Assembly (NCBI GenBank): GCA_035566435.1
Contig: DATMRF010000030.1
Location: forward strand, 1-57,752
Reading direction: 5' to 3'
Source of the DNA: DATMRF01 sp035566435
GTDB lineage: Bacteria; Verrucomicrobiota; Verrucomicrobiia; Limisphaerales; UBA8199
DNA: 57,752 nt
This document shows positions 36,198 through 44,399 of the stretch, one piece after another. The translations under genes and the position numbers were made by a program. Position 1 is the first letter of the stretch; every line of letters starts with the position of its first letter. The notes below the pieces were generated by a model. That model did not search any database, was not told where the DNA came from, and saw only the letters and a list, made by a program, of their open reading frames with translations.

Positions 36198-37280
36198 TCA
36201 GCCACGGCAGGCGGCGCCCTCGAACGCCCAGTCCGGCCGCGAGGTCAGAACCGGCTGGCGCTGTCTCTCCGGCGCGGGCGCGAACCGCGCCATCAACGCC
36301 GCGGCGCGCTCACCGATGATCACCTCGCAATGCGCCAGTTCCTTCTCCCGCGAGCGGACGTTCTCGCGCACGATCGCTTCAAGGTGATCGACGTTGTACA
36401 AATACACGTTGTCGAGCTGCTGCACGTCGGCGTCGATGTCGCGCGGCACTGCAATGTCGATCAGGAACAGCGGCCGGTTCCGGCGCGCCGGCATGATCGA
36501 CGCCAGCTCGGCCGCATGCAGGATCGTGTGCGGACAGCCGGTCGAACTCACCACGATGTCCACCTCCGTCATTGCCGGCAGCAGATCGTCGAAACGCACC
36601 GCCTGGCCATTGAATTCAGCCGCCAGGCTCACCGCCCGGTCATACGACCGATTCGCCACCAGCACCGCGCGTGCTGCTTTCTTGGCCAGGTGGCGCACAC
36701 ACGCCTCCCCCATCTTGCCCGCGCCGACAATCATCACGCTCTTTTCCGAAAGGTCCCGGTCGAAAATGCGCTCGGCCAATTCAACCGCAACGCTGCCCAC
36801 TGAGGTCGCGCCGCGGCCGATGCCGGTCTGCGTGCGGATCTCCTTGGCGGTTTGGAGGGCGGTCTGGAACAGCCGGTTCGTCACCCGCCCCGTCAACTTC
36901 GCTTCCTGGGCCGCCTGGTAGGCCTGTTTCACCTGCCCGGTGATTTCGGTTTCCCCAATCACCATCGAATCCAGGCCGCTGGCCACCGAGAACAGATGCC
37001 TTACCGCCTCAACCCCTTCCTTAATGTAAAGGTACGGCGAAAAATCGAAGTCCGTGCCCGAAAGCAACTGGAACAGCCGCGCCAGGTCGCCGTTGCCCGG
37101 GGAGGTGACCCCATAAATCTCTACCCGGTTGCACGTGGAAACCAAAACCACCTCGGAAAGCCCCCCGCCTAGCTTTAGCCGGCAGCCGTGGCAGCGCAAC
37201 CGCGTGGGTCGCACCGCAAGCTTCTCGCGCACTTCCACCGGCGCGGTCTTAAAACTGAGTCCAGCGACAAATAGTTTCAT
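36198..37280 (-). CDS. hemA: Glutamyl-tRNA reductase
   Basis: This enzyme reduces glutamyl-tRNA to glutamate-1-semialdehyde with NADPH, the first committed step of C5-pathway haem synthesis. The N-terminal domain has LFVAGLSFKTAPVEVREKLAV and the active-site cysteine in VSTCNRVEIYG. The NADPH domain has VMIVGAGKMGEACVRHLAKK, and the dimerisation helix follows. I start at ATG 37280, where homology begins; the extension to 37322 adds nothing. At 360 residues it is slightly shorter than many HemA proteins. The position inside the cytochrome island, on the same strand, suggests that haem supply is tied to cytochrome production. This is inference. Confidence 0.95.
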   Translation of the reverse strand: MKLFVAGLSFKTAPVEVREKLAVRPTRLRCHGCRLKLGGGLSEVVLVSTCNRVEIYGVTSPGNGDLARLFQLLSGTDFDFSPYLYIKEGVEAVRHLFSVASGLDSMVIGETEITGQVKQAYQAAQEAKLTGRVTNRLFQTALQTAKEIRTQTGIGRGATSVGSVAVELAERIFDRDLSEKSVMIVGAGKMGEACVRHLAKKAARAVLVANRSYDRAVSLAAEFNGQAVRFDDLLPAMTEVDIVVSSTGCPHTILHAAELASIMPARRNRPLFLIDIAVPRDIDADVQQLDNVYLYNVDHLEAIVRENVRSREKELAHCEVIIGERAAALMARFAPAPERQRQPVLTSRPDWAFEGAACRG

Positions 37281-37747
37281 TGGCCAAATTTTGCGATTGG
37301 CTTCACTAATCCCAACTGCCATTCAGGATTCACACCGCTACACTAGCCCCCGTGCCCTTCGCCGCCTCGCCCTCCCTTGCTATTCTCTTTACATTTATTG
37401 CAGAATCAGAGCAATAGATGAAGCATCGCATCTAATGCGCTTGTTTTTGATTGAAAGGAACCGTGATGTTTATCCAAATAACCCTCGAATTACCCCCAAA
37501 AACGCCCCGGTAGTCTCCTTTGCCCACGGGCAGCCCGCCCCTCCGTGGTTGCAACATTTATTATCAAACGCTTGACAAAAGATGGTTTAACTTGTAGACG
37601 TGTAGTATTGAGATCGCATTATCCTAACGAAGTATCGCCGGAATGAAACCGGTGGGGTCCCTGCGATCCGTGGTTGAGGCTCTGCCGCGCTGCCCGCAGT
37701 CTTAGTTGCCTCCGTTATCTCCTTTCAGTTCCTCGAGGACCCACCGC
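37281..37747. other. Long gap with an isolated promoter-like element
   Basis: No gene is supported in this 467-bp stretch. The hemA promoter should lie just above 37280 on the minus strand. A plus-strand promoter-like element is listed separately. A 21-codon frame starting at 37643 follows it and is too short and uncharacteristic to call. Confidence 0.4.
37572..37608 (+). promoter_or_regulatory. Orphan promoter/operator-like element
   Basis: A consensus -35 TTGACA (37572-37577) is followed after 17 bp by TAGACG, inside GTAGACGTGTAGTA. That word has two GTAG halves around ACGT and resembles BlaI/MecI-type operators built from TAGT/GTA halves. No regulator, beta-lactamase or M56 gene follows, so the element looks orphaned. 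Confidence 0.3.
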
Positions 37748-38266
37748 TCAAACCAGCTCATCTCCCCCAAGTTGGCCGGCGAGCTCGCACAGGGCGCTGA
37801 AGTAATCCTCCCTGGACAGCCCCAGCACGACCGCGCCGAACGCCTCCGCGTCGTCCGCCTCGGCCGAGGCGCCGTAGTTCACCCAAACCAGTTGGTGCAG
37901 CACCAAGTACGACACTCGCTCCAACTGCGTTTCGTAGACCGGGTGGACGTAAATGATATAACCATCCTCTGGCACATTTCCACGGGGCACCGGATGAGCG
38001 AATTCTCCCGGGAGCAACGGCGCTGAGTCAAACCTGATTTCGCACGGATAGCGCACACAACTGCGGTCCTCAAGCAACCGCTTCAACGCGCTCCAGCCGA
38101 TTTCTGGTCCGTAGCGGTTATGGATTTCCGCCCCTTGGGTCGCCATCTGGGCGCTCAGATTCTGCCGGGCCTCTTCATTATGGAGCCGCCGGGCCATGGG
38201 AAATCGCTCAGAACATAACACCGTCGGCCCGAAAAAGCGCCTCTCGATTTTCCCGTTGGCGTTCAT
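37748..38266 (-). CDS. Conserved-looking hypothetical protein
   Basis: I do not recognise this 172-residue soluble protein. The region from about residue 24 (ARRLHNEEARQNLSAQMATQ) to the end has good protein character. It has no membrane span, and it includes YIIYVHPVYETQLERVSYLVLHQLVW and an acidic C-terminal half. ATG 38197 is a possible later start. It lies between the hemA and CbcL-like genes on the same strand. A repeat block sits between it and the latter. Confidence 0.65.
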   Translation of the reverse strand: MNANGKIERRFFGPTVLCSERFPMARRLHNEEARQNLSAQMATQGAEIHNRYGPEIGWSALKRLLEDRSCVRYPCEIRFDSAPLLPGEFAHPVPRGNVPEDGYIIYVHPVYETQLERVSYLVLHQLVWVNYGASAEADDAEAFGAVVLGLSREDYFSALCELAGQLGGDELV

Positions 38267-38269
38267 GGC

Positions 38270-38420
38270 GAGGCCGATTCAAGAAAACCCGAAGACAGGG
38301 GCGGGGACGGCCACGTCCCCGTAAGACGCCCTTTGAACGAGGACAGGGGCGGGGACACGGCCACGTCCCCGTAGAACGCCCTTCGAACGAGGATGGCACG
38401 GGGACGAGGCCGTCCCCGCC
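38270..38420. repeat. GGGGCGGGGAC/GTCCCCG tandem and inverted repeat
   Basis: Units of about 55 bp of the form ACGAGGACAGGGGCGGGGAC, GGCCACGTCCCCGTA, GAACGCCCTT occur about two and a half times. They contain internal dyads (GGGGAC...GTCCCC), and the block ends in a third GC-rich arm, GGCCGTCCCCGCCCC. The open frames are repeat translations. The block lies just downstream of the CbcL-like stop-side region and upstream of the hypothetical gene, both on the minus strand. Confidence 0.75.
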
Positions 38421-38471
38421 CCGATTCTTCAATCCGCCCCGCGCTCATAGACTCAAATCTCCTCTCTCTTC

Positions 38472-40262
38472 TCAGGATTTTCCCGCCGGCGCACCCTTCC
38501 CCGCTTTTAAAACCTCTGACTTCAGAGGGTGCGAACCAGCCGGCTCCATTTCATCGACCGGGGCGCAGGATCCCGCCGTCTCAAGCGGATGCTCTTCTTC
38601 CTGCCAATGTTTGGATACTTTCCCGCTCCAGCACGCCCAGTTCAACGGATAAACGTCCGGATCGAAGATAACGTGATAGAAATGCCAGACAATGATCGCC
38701 AGACAGGCTAAAATCGCCTCGTAATAATGGATGGTCAGCGCCACATCCACCGCCCAGCGCGGCAGGAAGCGCGTAACATCCATCTTGAACCAGATCGCCA
38801 GGCCGGTTGCACCCATAATGATCGTGCCCCAAATCACCGCCCAGTATTCCATCTTCTCCGCGTAGCCGAACCGACCTATCTTCGCCTTCTCCGGGCTCAA
38901 TCCGAGCAGGTATTTTGCGGTCGTCGCCACGTCTTTGACATCCTTCCATCCCGGCAGGAGGTCTTTGACCAATTTCCGCCCGTCCTTGTTCTTGAGGAGG
39001 TAAACCACATGATACGCCCCGACCACCAGTAGCACCACGCCCGCGATCCGATGCGTCCACCGCCGAAACATTTCGTTCGACCCCATCATTTTGCCAATCC
39101 ACGAATCCGGGAACTTGAGCGCAAACCCGGTCACGGCTAGCACGATGAAGCTTACCGCCAAAGTCACATGCTGCATCCGTTGCGAAAAGTCCATGCGGAC
39201 GATGCTCAGCTCCGCCTCCCGGTAACGCGCGGCGACCTTTTTCCCGAAGACCAGCAAATTGTGTGCGAGCATGAACCCGATCGTGCCGACAATCAGCACG
39301 AGGTAAATCCGCCGCACCCACCAATTGATCTGGTTGCCCACACCGGCGCCGCTGCTCGCCGTCGCCAAATCGATGTGCACCTTGCTCTGGGCGAAGTTCT
39401 CCGTCGCGCCCGGATGGCACTTCCCGCACGTGACGACCAGGTTGTTCGTGTTGATAGTGGAGCGTGGGTCCGCTGAGCGCAGGATCTTGTGAACGCCATG
39501 GCAACTGGCGCAATTGGCCGCCAGCGTTGAGCCATACTGGGCGGCCAGGCCGTGGTAGCTCTCGAAGAAAGTCTTTACCCGGTCGGCGGGCAGATTGTAC
39601 TTGGTATTCAACCGCTCTGAGGCATGGCAATTACTGCACACGTCGGCGGAGATTTTGAGCGACGAAGTGCCCTTGAGCCCTACAATTTTGTGCTCGGAAT
39701 GACAATCGGTGCAGGTCGGCGCATCGCGATGCCCGGCAGCGACGGCTTTGCCGTGGACGCTTTCCTCCACATCTTTAGCGGCCTGGTCGTGGCAGCCGCC
39801 GCACGTTTCCGCCAGGTGCGACCAGTGGAGGGGCGACGCCGGTGAGGTTGGCGGCAGGATAGTGTGCCCGTCATGGCAATCGCTGCACCTGGGGGCCTCC
39901 TTCTCCCCGCCGGCCAGGGCCAGGCCATGAACGCTCGCGCCGTAGCTCTGGGATTGCTTCTCATGGCACTTGGCGCAGCTCGGCGGCTGCACGGCCACGT
40001 TATCGTCCGGGTGTTTGACCGTGATATCACTATGACAACTGGCACAGGTGTTGGTCTTGTGAACGGAAGCGGCCAGCTTCGCCTCATCCACAAACAACGA
40101 AATGCCCTTCCCGGCGGAGTTGGTCTTGAACAGGGTCTTGTCCGAGTGACAATCCAGGCAGGCGCTGCTCTTGATTTCAGCGCCGAATGCGGCTCCGGCA
40201 AAGGTGGCCACGAGGAGCCACGCCCCCAGGACACCAGGCAGGGCTTCTCTTCTGATGCTCAT
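38472..40262 (-). CDS. Nine-heme cytochrome c fused to a membrane b-type cytochrome (CbcL-like)
   Basis: A signal peptide (residues 1-27) is followed by nine CXXCH sites within the first 280 residues (CLDCH, CASCH, CAKCH, CSDCH, CGGCH, CTDCH, CSNCH, CASCH, CGKCH). From about residue 310 a membrane domain of several spans follows, with histidines placed for b hemes: MQHVTLAVSF, RWTHRIAGVVLLVVGAYHVVYL and HYYEAILACLAIIVWHFYHVIF. This matches the HydC/FdnI type of membrane cytochrome b. The architecture equals that of Geobacter CbcL, an inner-membrane quinol oxidoreductase used for low-potential extracellular electron acceptors. Here it would take electrons from menaquinol and give them to periplasmic or outer-membrane cytochromes. 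The cytoplasmic tail after residue 560 is short and variable. Tetrathionate- or nitrite-type oxidoreductase roles are less likely, since no catalytic heme motif is seen. Confidence 0.88.
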   Translation of the reverse strand: MSIRREALPGVLGAWLLVATFAGAAFGAEIKSSACLDCHSDKTLFKTNSAGKGISLFVDEAKLAASVHKTNTCASCHSDITVKHPDDNVAVQPPSCAKCHEKQSQSYGASVHGLALAGGEKEAPRCSDCHDGHTILPPTSPASPLHWSHLAETCGGCHDQAAKDVEESVHGKAVAAGHRDAPTCTDCHSEHKIVGLKGTSSLKISADVCSNCHASERLNTKYNLPADRVKTFFESYHGLAAQYGSTLAANCASCHGVHKILRSADPRSTINTNNLVVTCGKCHPGATENFAQSKVHIDLATASSGAGVGNQINWWVRRIYLVLIVGTIGFMLAHNLLVFGKKVAARYREAELSIVRMDFSQRMQHVTLAVSFIVLAVTGFALKFPDSWIGKMMGSNEMFRRWTHRIAGVVLLVVGAYHVVYLLKNKDGRKLVKDLLPGWKDVKDVATTAKYLLGLSPEKAKIGRFGYAEKMEYWAVIWGTIIMGATGLAIWFKMDVTRFLPRWAVDVALTIHYYEAILACLAIIVWHFYHVIFDPDVYPLNWACWSGKVSKHWQEEEHPLETAGSCAPVDEMEPAGSHPLKSEVLKAGKGAPAGKS

Positions 40263-40336
40263 ACCAGTCTAAGGTCTGGCCGGTACCGCGAATTTGCTCT
40301 ACATTGTTTGTCCTTTGCTTCGCATTTTTTGCGCGG

Positions 40337-40546
40337 TTAAAGCTCGTCCTCCCGTTCCGCGTAAAATAATCGGTGCGCGCGGTCATAATCCGCTTCCGGC
40401 ACCATGACTTTCGCCTCCCGGCTCAAATCGCCCTCATCGGCCTCCCCAGCCTCCACAAATTCCTGGGTTGCCGCGATGCCGTGTTTTTCCAACATCACGA
40501 CAAGCAACTCCGCTTTGATGACCGGTCCGGTAAAAAAGAGTTTCAC
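40337..40546 (-). CDS. DUF2007-like small protein
   Basis: With a GTG start at 40546 the product is 69 residues long, the normal size for DUF2007. It begins KLFFTGPVIKAELLVVMLEKHGI, has the acidic loop EAGEADEGD, and ends with VMVPEADYDRAHRLFYAER. These small cytoplasmic proteins have a PII-like ferredoxin fold and unknown function. An upstream extension to 40648 lacks homology. It precedes the CbcL-like gene on the same strand by 74 bp and may share its transcript. Confidence 0.75.
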   Translation of the reverse strand: MKLFFTGPVIKAELLVVMLEKHGIAATQEFVEAGEADEGDLSREAKVMVPEADYDRAHRLFYAEREDEL

Positions 40547-40760
40547 GCCACGAGTTAAACATGCGGGCAAGCACCTCAACAAGGCTTCCCGTTTCCGGAC
40601 CCCCGTTGACCTGGCGGCAGGGTCCCGGGAACTTTCCGCGCATCCCATCCGTCAAACATCCAAATCCACCCGCTGGTGGCTTGACCGTCAAGCTAAGTTA
40701 CGGTGGTGCATCGCTGAAACGACGATGGCACAGTCCGGTCTGGCATGACACAATGGCTTT

Positions 40761-41114
40761 ATGGCACTCCTTTCCTCCCAACACAGCCCCGGCCTCCCAG
40801 GATGGAAGCTGGCGGCCACGGGCGGGCTCGTCGGCGCTCTGCTCGCGTTCGGCGTATCCATCCGGCTCGCCGGAGCGGCGCAGCCACAAATTTCCCTCAT
40901 CGAAATGTATTCCACCGATCAGGTTCTGATTCACTTCGACACCGAGGCCAATCGCACCTACACCCTCCAGTACACCACCAACCTGCTCGCAAAAACCAAT
41001 GCGCTCTGGTTCGCGCTGTATACCACTCCCAACCTCCCGTTCTTCGACCACTATGTCATCCCCGACACCCGGAATAGTCCGCAACGCTTTTACCGCCTAA
41101 GCGCCACGCCTTGA
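40761..41114 (+). CDS. Small secreted protein with Verrucomicrobia-type C-terminal module
   Basis: A membrane/export segment (about residues 17-38, LAATGGLVGALLAFGVSIRL) is followed by a single beta module: SLIEMYSTDQVLIHFDTEANRTYTLQYTTNL and, at the end, SPQRFYRLSATP. The module recurs in secreted Verrucomicrobia proteins and as the tail of the large nine-heme protein here (FYRVVHNP). It stands at the start of the plus-strand envelope locus, 33 bp before the first barrel gene. Function is unknown. Confidence 0.7.
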   Translation: MALLSSQHSPGLPGWKLAATGGLVGALLAFGVSIRLAGAAQPQISLIEMYSTDQVLIHFDTEANRTYTLQYTTNLLAKTNALWFALYTTPNLPFFDHYVIPDTRNSPQRFYRLSATP

Positions 41115-41147
41115 ACCAAGTGGTCATGAACATGAATACTTAGCCGC

Positions 41148-42170
41148 ATGAGGCTGCCGCCCGTCCTGGCCCTGTTGCTGGCGCTGTCACCGGCGTCGGC
41201 CTGTGAACTCTGCGCCATCTACTCCGCTGACAGTGCGCTCGGATTATCCGGCAGCGGCTTTTCGTTTACGGTTGCTGAGCAGTATATTCCCTATCGCACC
41301 ACCCAGTTTGAGGGACAGGAGGTAGCGGTCGCCACGCCCAGTTATGTGGATAGTTCCATTACCCATCTCGTGCCGGCTTACAATTTCTCCTCCCGGCTCA
41401 GCGTGAGCCTCAACATCCCGATTACCCGCCTCGGTTTCCGCCGCTCGGACGTCGAATACTTCGTAAGTGGCTCAGGGCAGGTTCAAGCCCAGAATATCAC
41501 TGAGACCGGTTCGGAGGCTGGCCTGGGAGATGTGGCGCTGATCGGGCGGTTCGCGGTTCTGGAAAAGCGCGGGATGACTTCTGGGTTCCAGGTGAACCTG
41601 CTCGGCGGCGTCAAATTCCCGACCGGTGACGCGAGCCGCGTGGCTCATGAGGTGGCCCAAGCCAGGCTTTTTGAATCGTTTTTGCCGCCCGGCACCCCTC
41701 ACGATCCCCTCGGCCACTCGTTCAGCAGTGTCCATGAGGACATGCTGGCGCTGGGCTCAGGTTCCTATGACGGCGTTTTCGGTCTAACAGCCAACGCCCG
41801 CTGGCGTCGGTTGTTCTTGAAGGGCCAGTTCCAGTATTACCTGCGCACGCATGGCGAGGCCGATTTCAAGTACGGTGACGAAATCATCGTCTCCGGCGGC
41901 CCGGGGGGCTACCTGCTGTTGAACCCGACCTTCACGCTCAGCCTGCAGGCTAACGCCGTTTACGACACTATGGCCCGGGATGAACTCCTCGGCCGGCCCT
42001 CAGATCGGACAGGCTCGACTGGATGGTATTTGGGGCCTTCGGTCTTCTTCACCTGGGGCGAACACTTCAGCGCCAACGCCGGCATCGAACTCCCGCTGCG
42101 GATCGCCAATAACTTCTTTCAGAGCGTTCCCGACTACCGCCTGCACGGCGCCATCTCGGTCCGTTTCTAG
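41148..42170 (+). CDS. Outer-membrane barrel with N-terminal CELC motif
   Basis: The signal peptide ends PASA and the mature protein begins CELCAIYSAD, so a CxxC sits at the very N-terminus. The rest is a transporter-like barrel of the Phenol_MetA_deg type, with strands such as FSFTVAEQYIPYRTTQF, TSGFQVNLLGGVKFPTGD and FTLSLQANAVYDTM, ending in ISVRF. The cysteine right after the cleavage site could be lipidated or, with its partner, bind metal or form a disulfide. A shorter paralogue with CDLC lies at 42742. The neighbours handle divalent metals, so metal binding is my preferred reading. ATG 41148 is the only start before the signal. Confidence 0.8.
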   Translation: MRLPPVLALLLALSPASACELCAIYSADSALGLSGSGFSFTVAEQYIPYRTTQFEGQEVAVATPSYVDSSITHLVPAYNFSSRLSVSLNIPITRLGFRRSDVEYFVSGSGQVQAQNITETGSEAGLGDVALIGRFAVLEKRGMTSGFQVNLLGGVKFPTGDASRVAHEVAQARLFESFLPPGTPHDPLGHSFSSVHEDMLALGSGSYDGVFGLTANARWRRLFLKGQFQYYLRTHGEADFKYGDEIIVSGGPGGYLLLNPTFTLSLQANAVYDTMARDELLGRPSDRTGSTGWYLGPSVFFTWGEHFSANAGIELPLRIANNFFQSVPDYRLHGAISVRF

Positions 42171-42262
42171 CCCGGAACTGTTTCGTGCCGATTCGTGAAA
42201 TTCGTGTCTCCTCTTACGGCCATGGCATTTGACAATGCGACGGTGGGCGGTAAGTTAGCTGC

Positions 42263-42643
42263 GTGTTTTCCCGGCTACCCAAGTTCGCTGTAGCAGCGGC
42301 GCTGGCCTGTTCGATAGGTCTGCACTGGGCCTTTTTCCAGTCAGTGGCCTGGGTGGGGATGGTGGTCAATTACTCGCAGGACGCACCGCTCAAGGAAGCC
42401 TTGGTAAAGACGTTTGACGGGAAGCACCCTTGCTCGCTTTGCAAGGAGATCGCCAAGGGCAAACAATCGGAAAAGAAGTCCGAGTCCGCCCCGGCAGGCA
42501 AGAAACTCGAGTTTTTGTATTCGGCCGCGGCGTTCGTTTTTGCCGCCCCGTCGTACGGCTGGCAGACATTCTGGCCCGACGTTTCGATGTGTTCGCTGAC
42601 TCATAGTCCTCCGGTCCCTCCTCCAAGACAACTCCCTGGTTAG
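42263..42643 (+). CDS. Small membrane-anchored CxxC protein
   Basis: From GTG 42263 the product has an N-terminal span (about residues 8-36, VAAALACSIGLHWAFFQSVAWVG split by a His). A short loop follows with TFDGKHPCSLCKEIAKGKQSEKK, which contains a CxxC of zinc- or copper-binding type. A second hydrophobic stretch and a Cys/His/Pro tail come last. I do not know a named family. The spacing KTFDGKHPC-LCK looks like a conserved motif. It lies between the two CxxC barrels, which suggests a common metal-related job. Confidence 0.7.
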   Translation: MFSRLPKFAVAAALACSIGLHWAFFQSVAWVGMVVNYSQDAPLKEALVKTFDGKHPCSLCKEIAKGKQSEKKSESAPAGKKLEFLYSAAAFVFAAPSYGWQTFWPDVSMCSLTHSPPVPPPRQLPG

Positions 42644-42741
42644 TCACGTCTTCGAGCGGCGCACGAGGTGTGCACCGTTCACCTTTCCATTTATTAACCT
42701 GAGGGCTGCGAGATGCACCCTCGCCAGTTTGGAGTTTCTGT

Positions 42742-43656
42742 ATGAAGAATTTGTTGGCATTTGTTGTGGCCGGCGCATGTGCGCAGCCGGCGGTAGCGTG
42801 TGATCTGTGTTCGATTTATGCGGCGACCGAAGCGCAGGGTGGAAGCGGCAAGGGGCTTTTTGGAGGTGTGGCCGAACAGTTCACCCATTTTGGGACCCTG
42901 CAGGAGGAGGGGCACAAGGTGCCGGGAGAGGGGCAGTATATTGACAGCTCGGTGGCGCAGGTGTTCGCCGGGTACAATTTCAACAACCGGTTTGGACTGC
43001 AGTTGAATCTGCCGGTCATTTACCGGGCGTTCGGGTCGGACACAGTGCACGGCACGGAATCTGGTATTGGCGATTTATCTTTGGTCGGGACCTTCACCGC
43101 TTACCGGAAGCTCACGGAGGATTTCAATTTCAGTTGGGCATTGCTCGGCGGGGTGAAGTTTCCTACAGGAGATTCCTCACGTCTGAACACGCCGGACTCG
43201 CAACTTCCCGAGGGCATCGGCGGGCACGACCTGGCGTTGGGGTCCGGCTCGTACGACGGGCTCGTGGGCACGGGGGTCGTCGCGCGCTGGAAGCGGATGT
43301 TCGCGACCGCGAACGTTCAATACGCGATCCGCAGCGAGGGGGATTTTGAACACCAGTACGCCAACGATCTGACGTGGTTCGGCGGGCCGGGGGCTTATCT
43401 TGCCATGAACCATAGCTACACGCTTTCCTTGCAAGCGCTCGTTTCGGGTGAAACCAAGGGGAAAGACACGTTTGGCGGAGTGCCGGATGGGGATTCAGCC
43501 GAGACACTGGTTTATCTCGGTCCGCAGTTGAATTTCACATGGGGCAGCAGATTGAGCGCCCTGCTGGGGATGGATTTCCCGATGAGCAGGGATAATTCTG
43601 GCGTGCAGGTATTGCCCGATTACCGGGTCCGCGCTGCCGTGACATGGCGGTTCTGA
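42742..43656 (+). CDS. Outer-membrane barrel with N-terminal CDLC motif (paralogue)
   Basis: This 304-residue barrel is a paralogue of the one at 41148. The signal ends AVA and the mature part begins CDLCSIYAAT. Both share YIDSSVAQVFAGYNFNNR-like strands, LLGGVKFPTGDSSRL, LGSGSYDGL and a terminal VTWRF. It is shorter by one loop (about 35 residues near the middle). As with its relative, the N-terminal CxxC is unusual for a barrel. ATG 42742 follows AGTTTCTGT without a clear Shine-Dalgarno sequence. Confidence 0.8.
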   Translation: MKNLLAFVVAGACAQPAVACDLCSIYAATEAQGGSGKGLFGGVAEQFTHFGTLQEEGHKVPGEGQYIDSSVAQVFAGYNFNNRFGLQLNLPVIYRAFGSDTVHGTESGIGDLSLVGTFTAYRKLTEDFNFSWALLGGVKFPTGDSSRLNTPDSQLPEGIGGHDLALGSGSYDGLVGTGVVARWKRMFATANVQYAIRSEGDFEHQYANDLTWFGGPGAYLAMNHSYTLSLQALVSGETKGKDTFGGVPDGDSAETLVYLGPQLNFTWGSRLSALLGMDFPMSRDNSGVQVLPDYRVRAAVTWRF

Positions 43657-43895
43657 GGGGACGCGAGCGATCGAGGAAGGACGGCGCTATTCAGGCGGGT
43701 TGGCCAGCGGCCGGCGCCATACCGGACTCCCTCCGATGCGTAACGGGCCGATTTGTCCGTGAAGACCGAGTCCAGACAATAGCTTTCTATTGTCTGGTGC
43801 TCGTTCTGGGCGAGGGCTCGTTCTGGGCCGGGCGGCGGCGTACCTTACAAAAGCCCTTGCGCGACTTTGACCGGGGTGCTTTATTACCCCTCAGA
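43657..43895. other. Gap without recognised features
   Basis: An open frame runs through from 43644 in phase with the next gene, but it has no protein character and no sensible start. A weak inverted pair, GACAATAGCTTTC/TATTGTCTGG, lies near 43776-43798 and could form a small stem (CCAGACAATAG/CTATTGTCTGG). I take that stem as a possible terminator of the barrel gene, although no T-run follows. Confidence 0.35.
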
Positions 43896-44219
43896 GTGAC
43901 GCGTTCGACCACTTCAAGGCATCGGCGCAACGGCAGCCCCTTCGCAGCCGTCGCTCTGATGCTGTTGCTCTGGCTCGGGCTGTGCGCCCTCGAGGTTTCA
44001 CCCGACCTTCACCATTTCATCCACCAGGATGCCCAGAATCCTGCCCATAACTGCTTAGTCACTCAGTTACAGCAGCATTCGGTGCTGTCAGGTTTTGTTC
44101 CCGCTGCCGCGCCGGCGCCGCCTGCGGTTACACGCACGCTGTTTAGCGGTGGCGATTTTCAGTTTTGTCCTTCCTTCGATTACCGGCTGACCCCCAGCCG
44201 CGCTCCCCCTTCCGTTTAG
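43896..44219 (+). CDS. Small membrane-anchored His/Cys protein
   Basis: With a GTG start at 43896 the product is 107 residues long. A basic N-terminus leads to one span (about residues 17-33, AAVALMLLLWLGLCALEV). Then comes SPDLHHFIHQDAQNPAHNCLV, a dense His/Asp/Cys cluster of metal-binding style, and a Pro/Ala-rich tail ending FDYRLTPSRAPP. DUF2946-like small proteins near copper or zinc uptake receptors look like this, but I cannot assign it firmly. It directly precedes the TonB-dependent receptor. Confidence 0.6.
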   Translation: MTRSTTSRHRRNGSPFAAVALMLLLWLGLCALEVSPDLHHFIHQDAQNPAHNCLVTQLQQHSVLSGFVPAAAPAPPAVTRTLFSGGDFQFCPSFDYRLTPSRAPPSV

Positions 44220-44399
44220 TTCTCTGGTTCCACGCATTCCCCGCGTTGTATTCAGTGCGGGGATCCCGCGTGTTTCCCCAAAGCTGCTCCGCCTGCTGTC
44301 ACCCCGTTCTGCGGGCCTTTCTCCAGGCGGTTAATCAAGTCGAATGATGTCCGTTAACCAGAACTCCGAATTTTAAACGTAAGCATTACTGATAATTGT

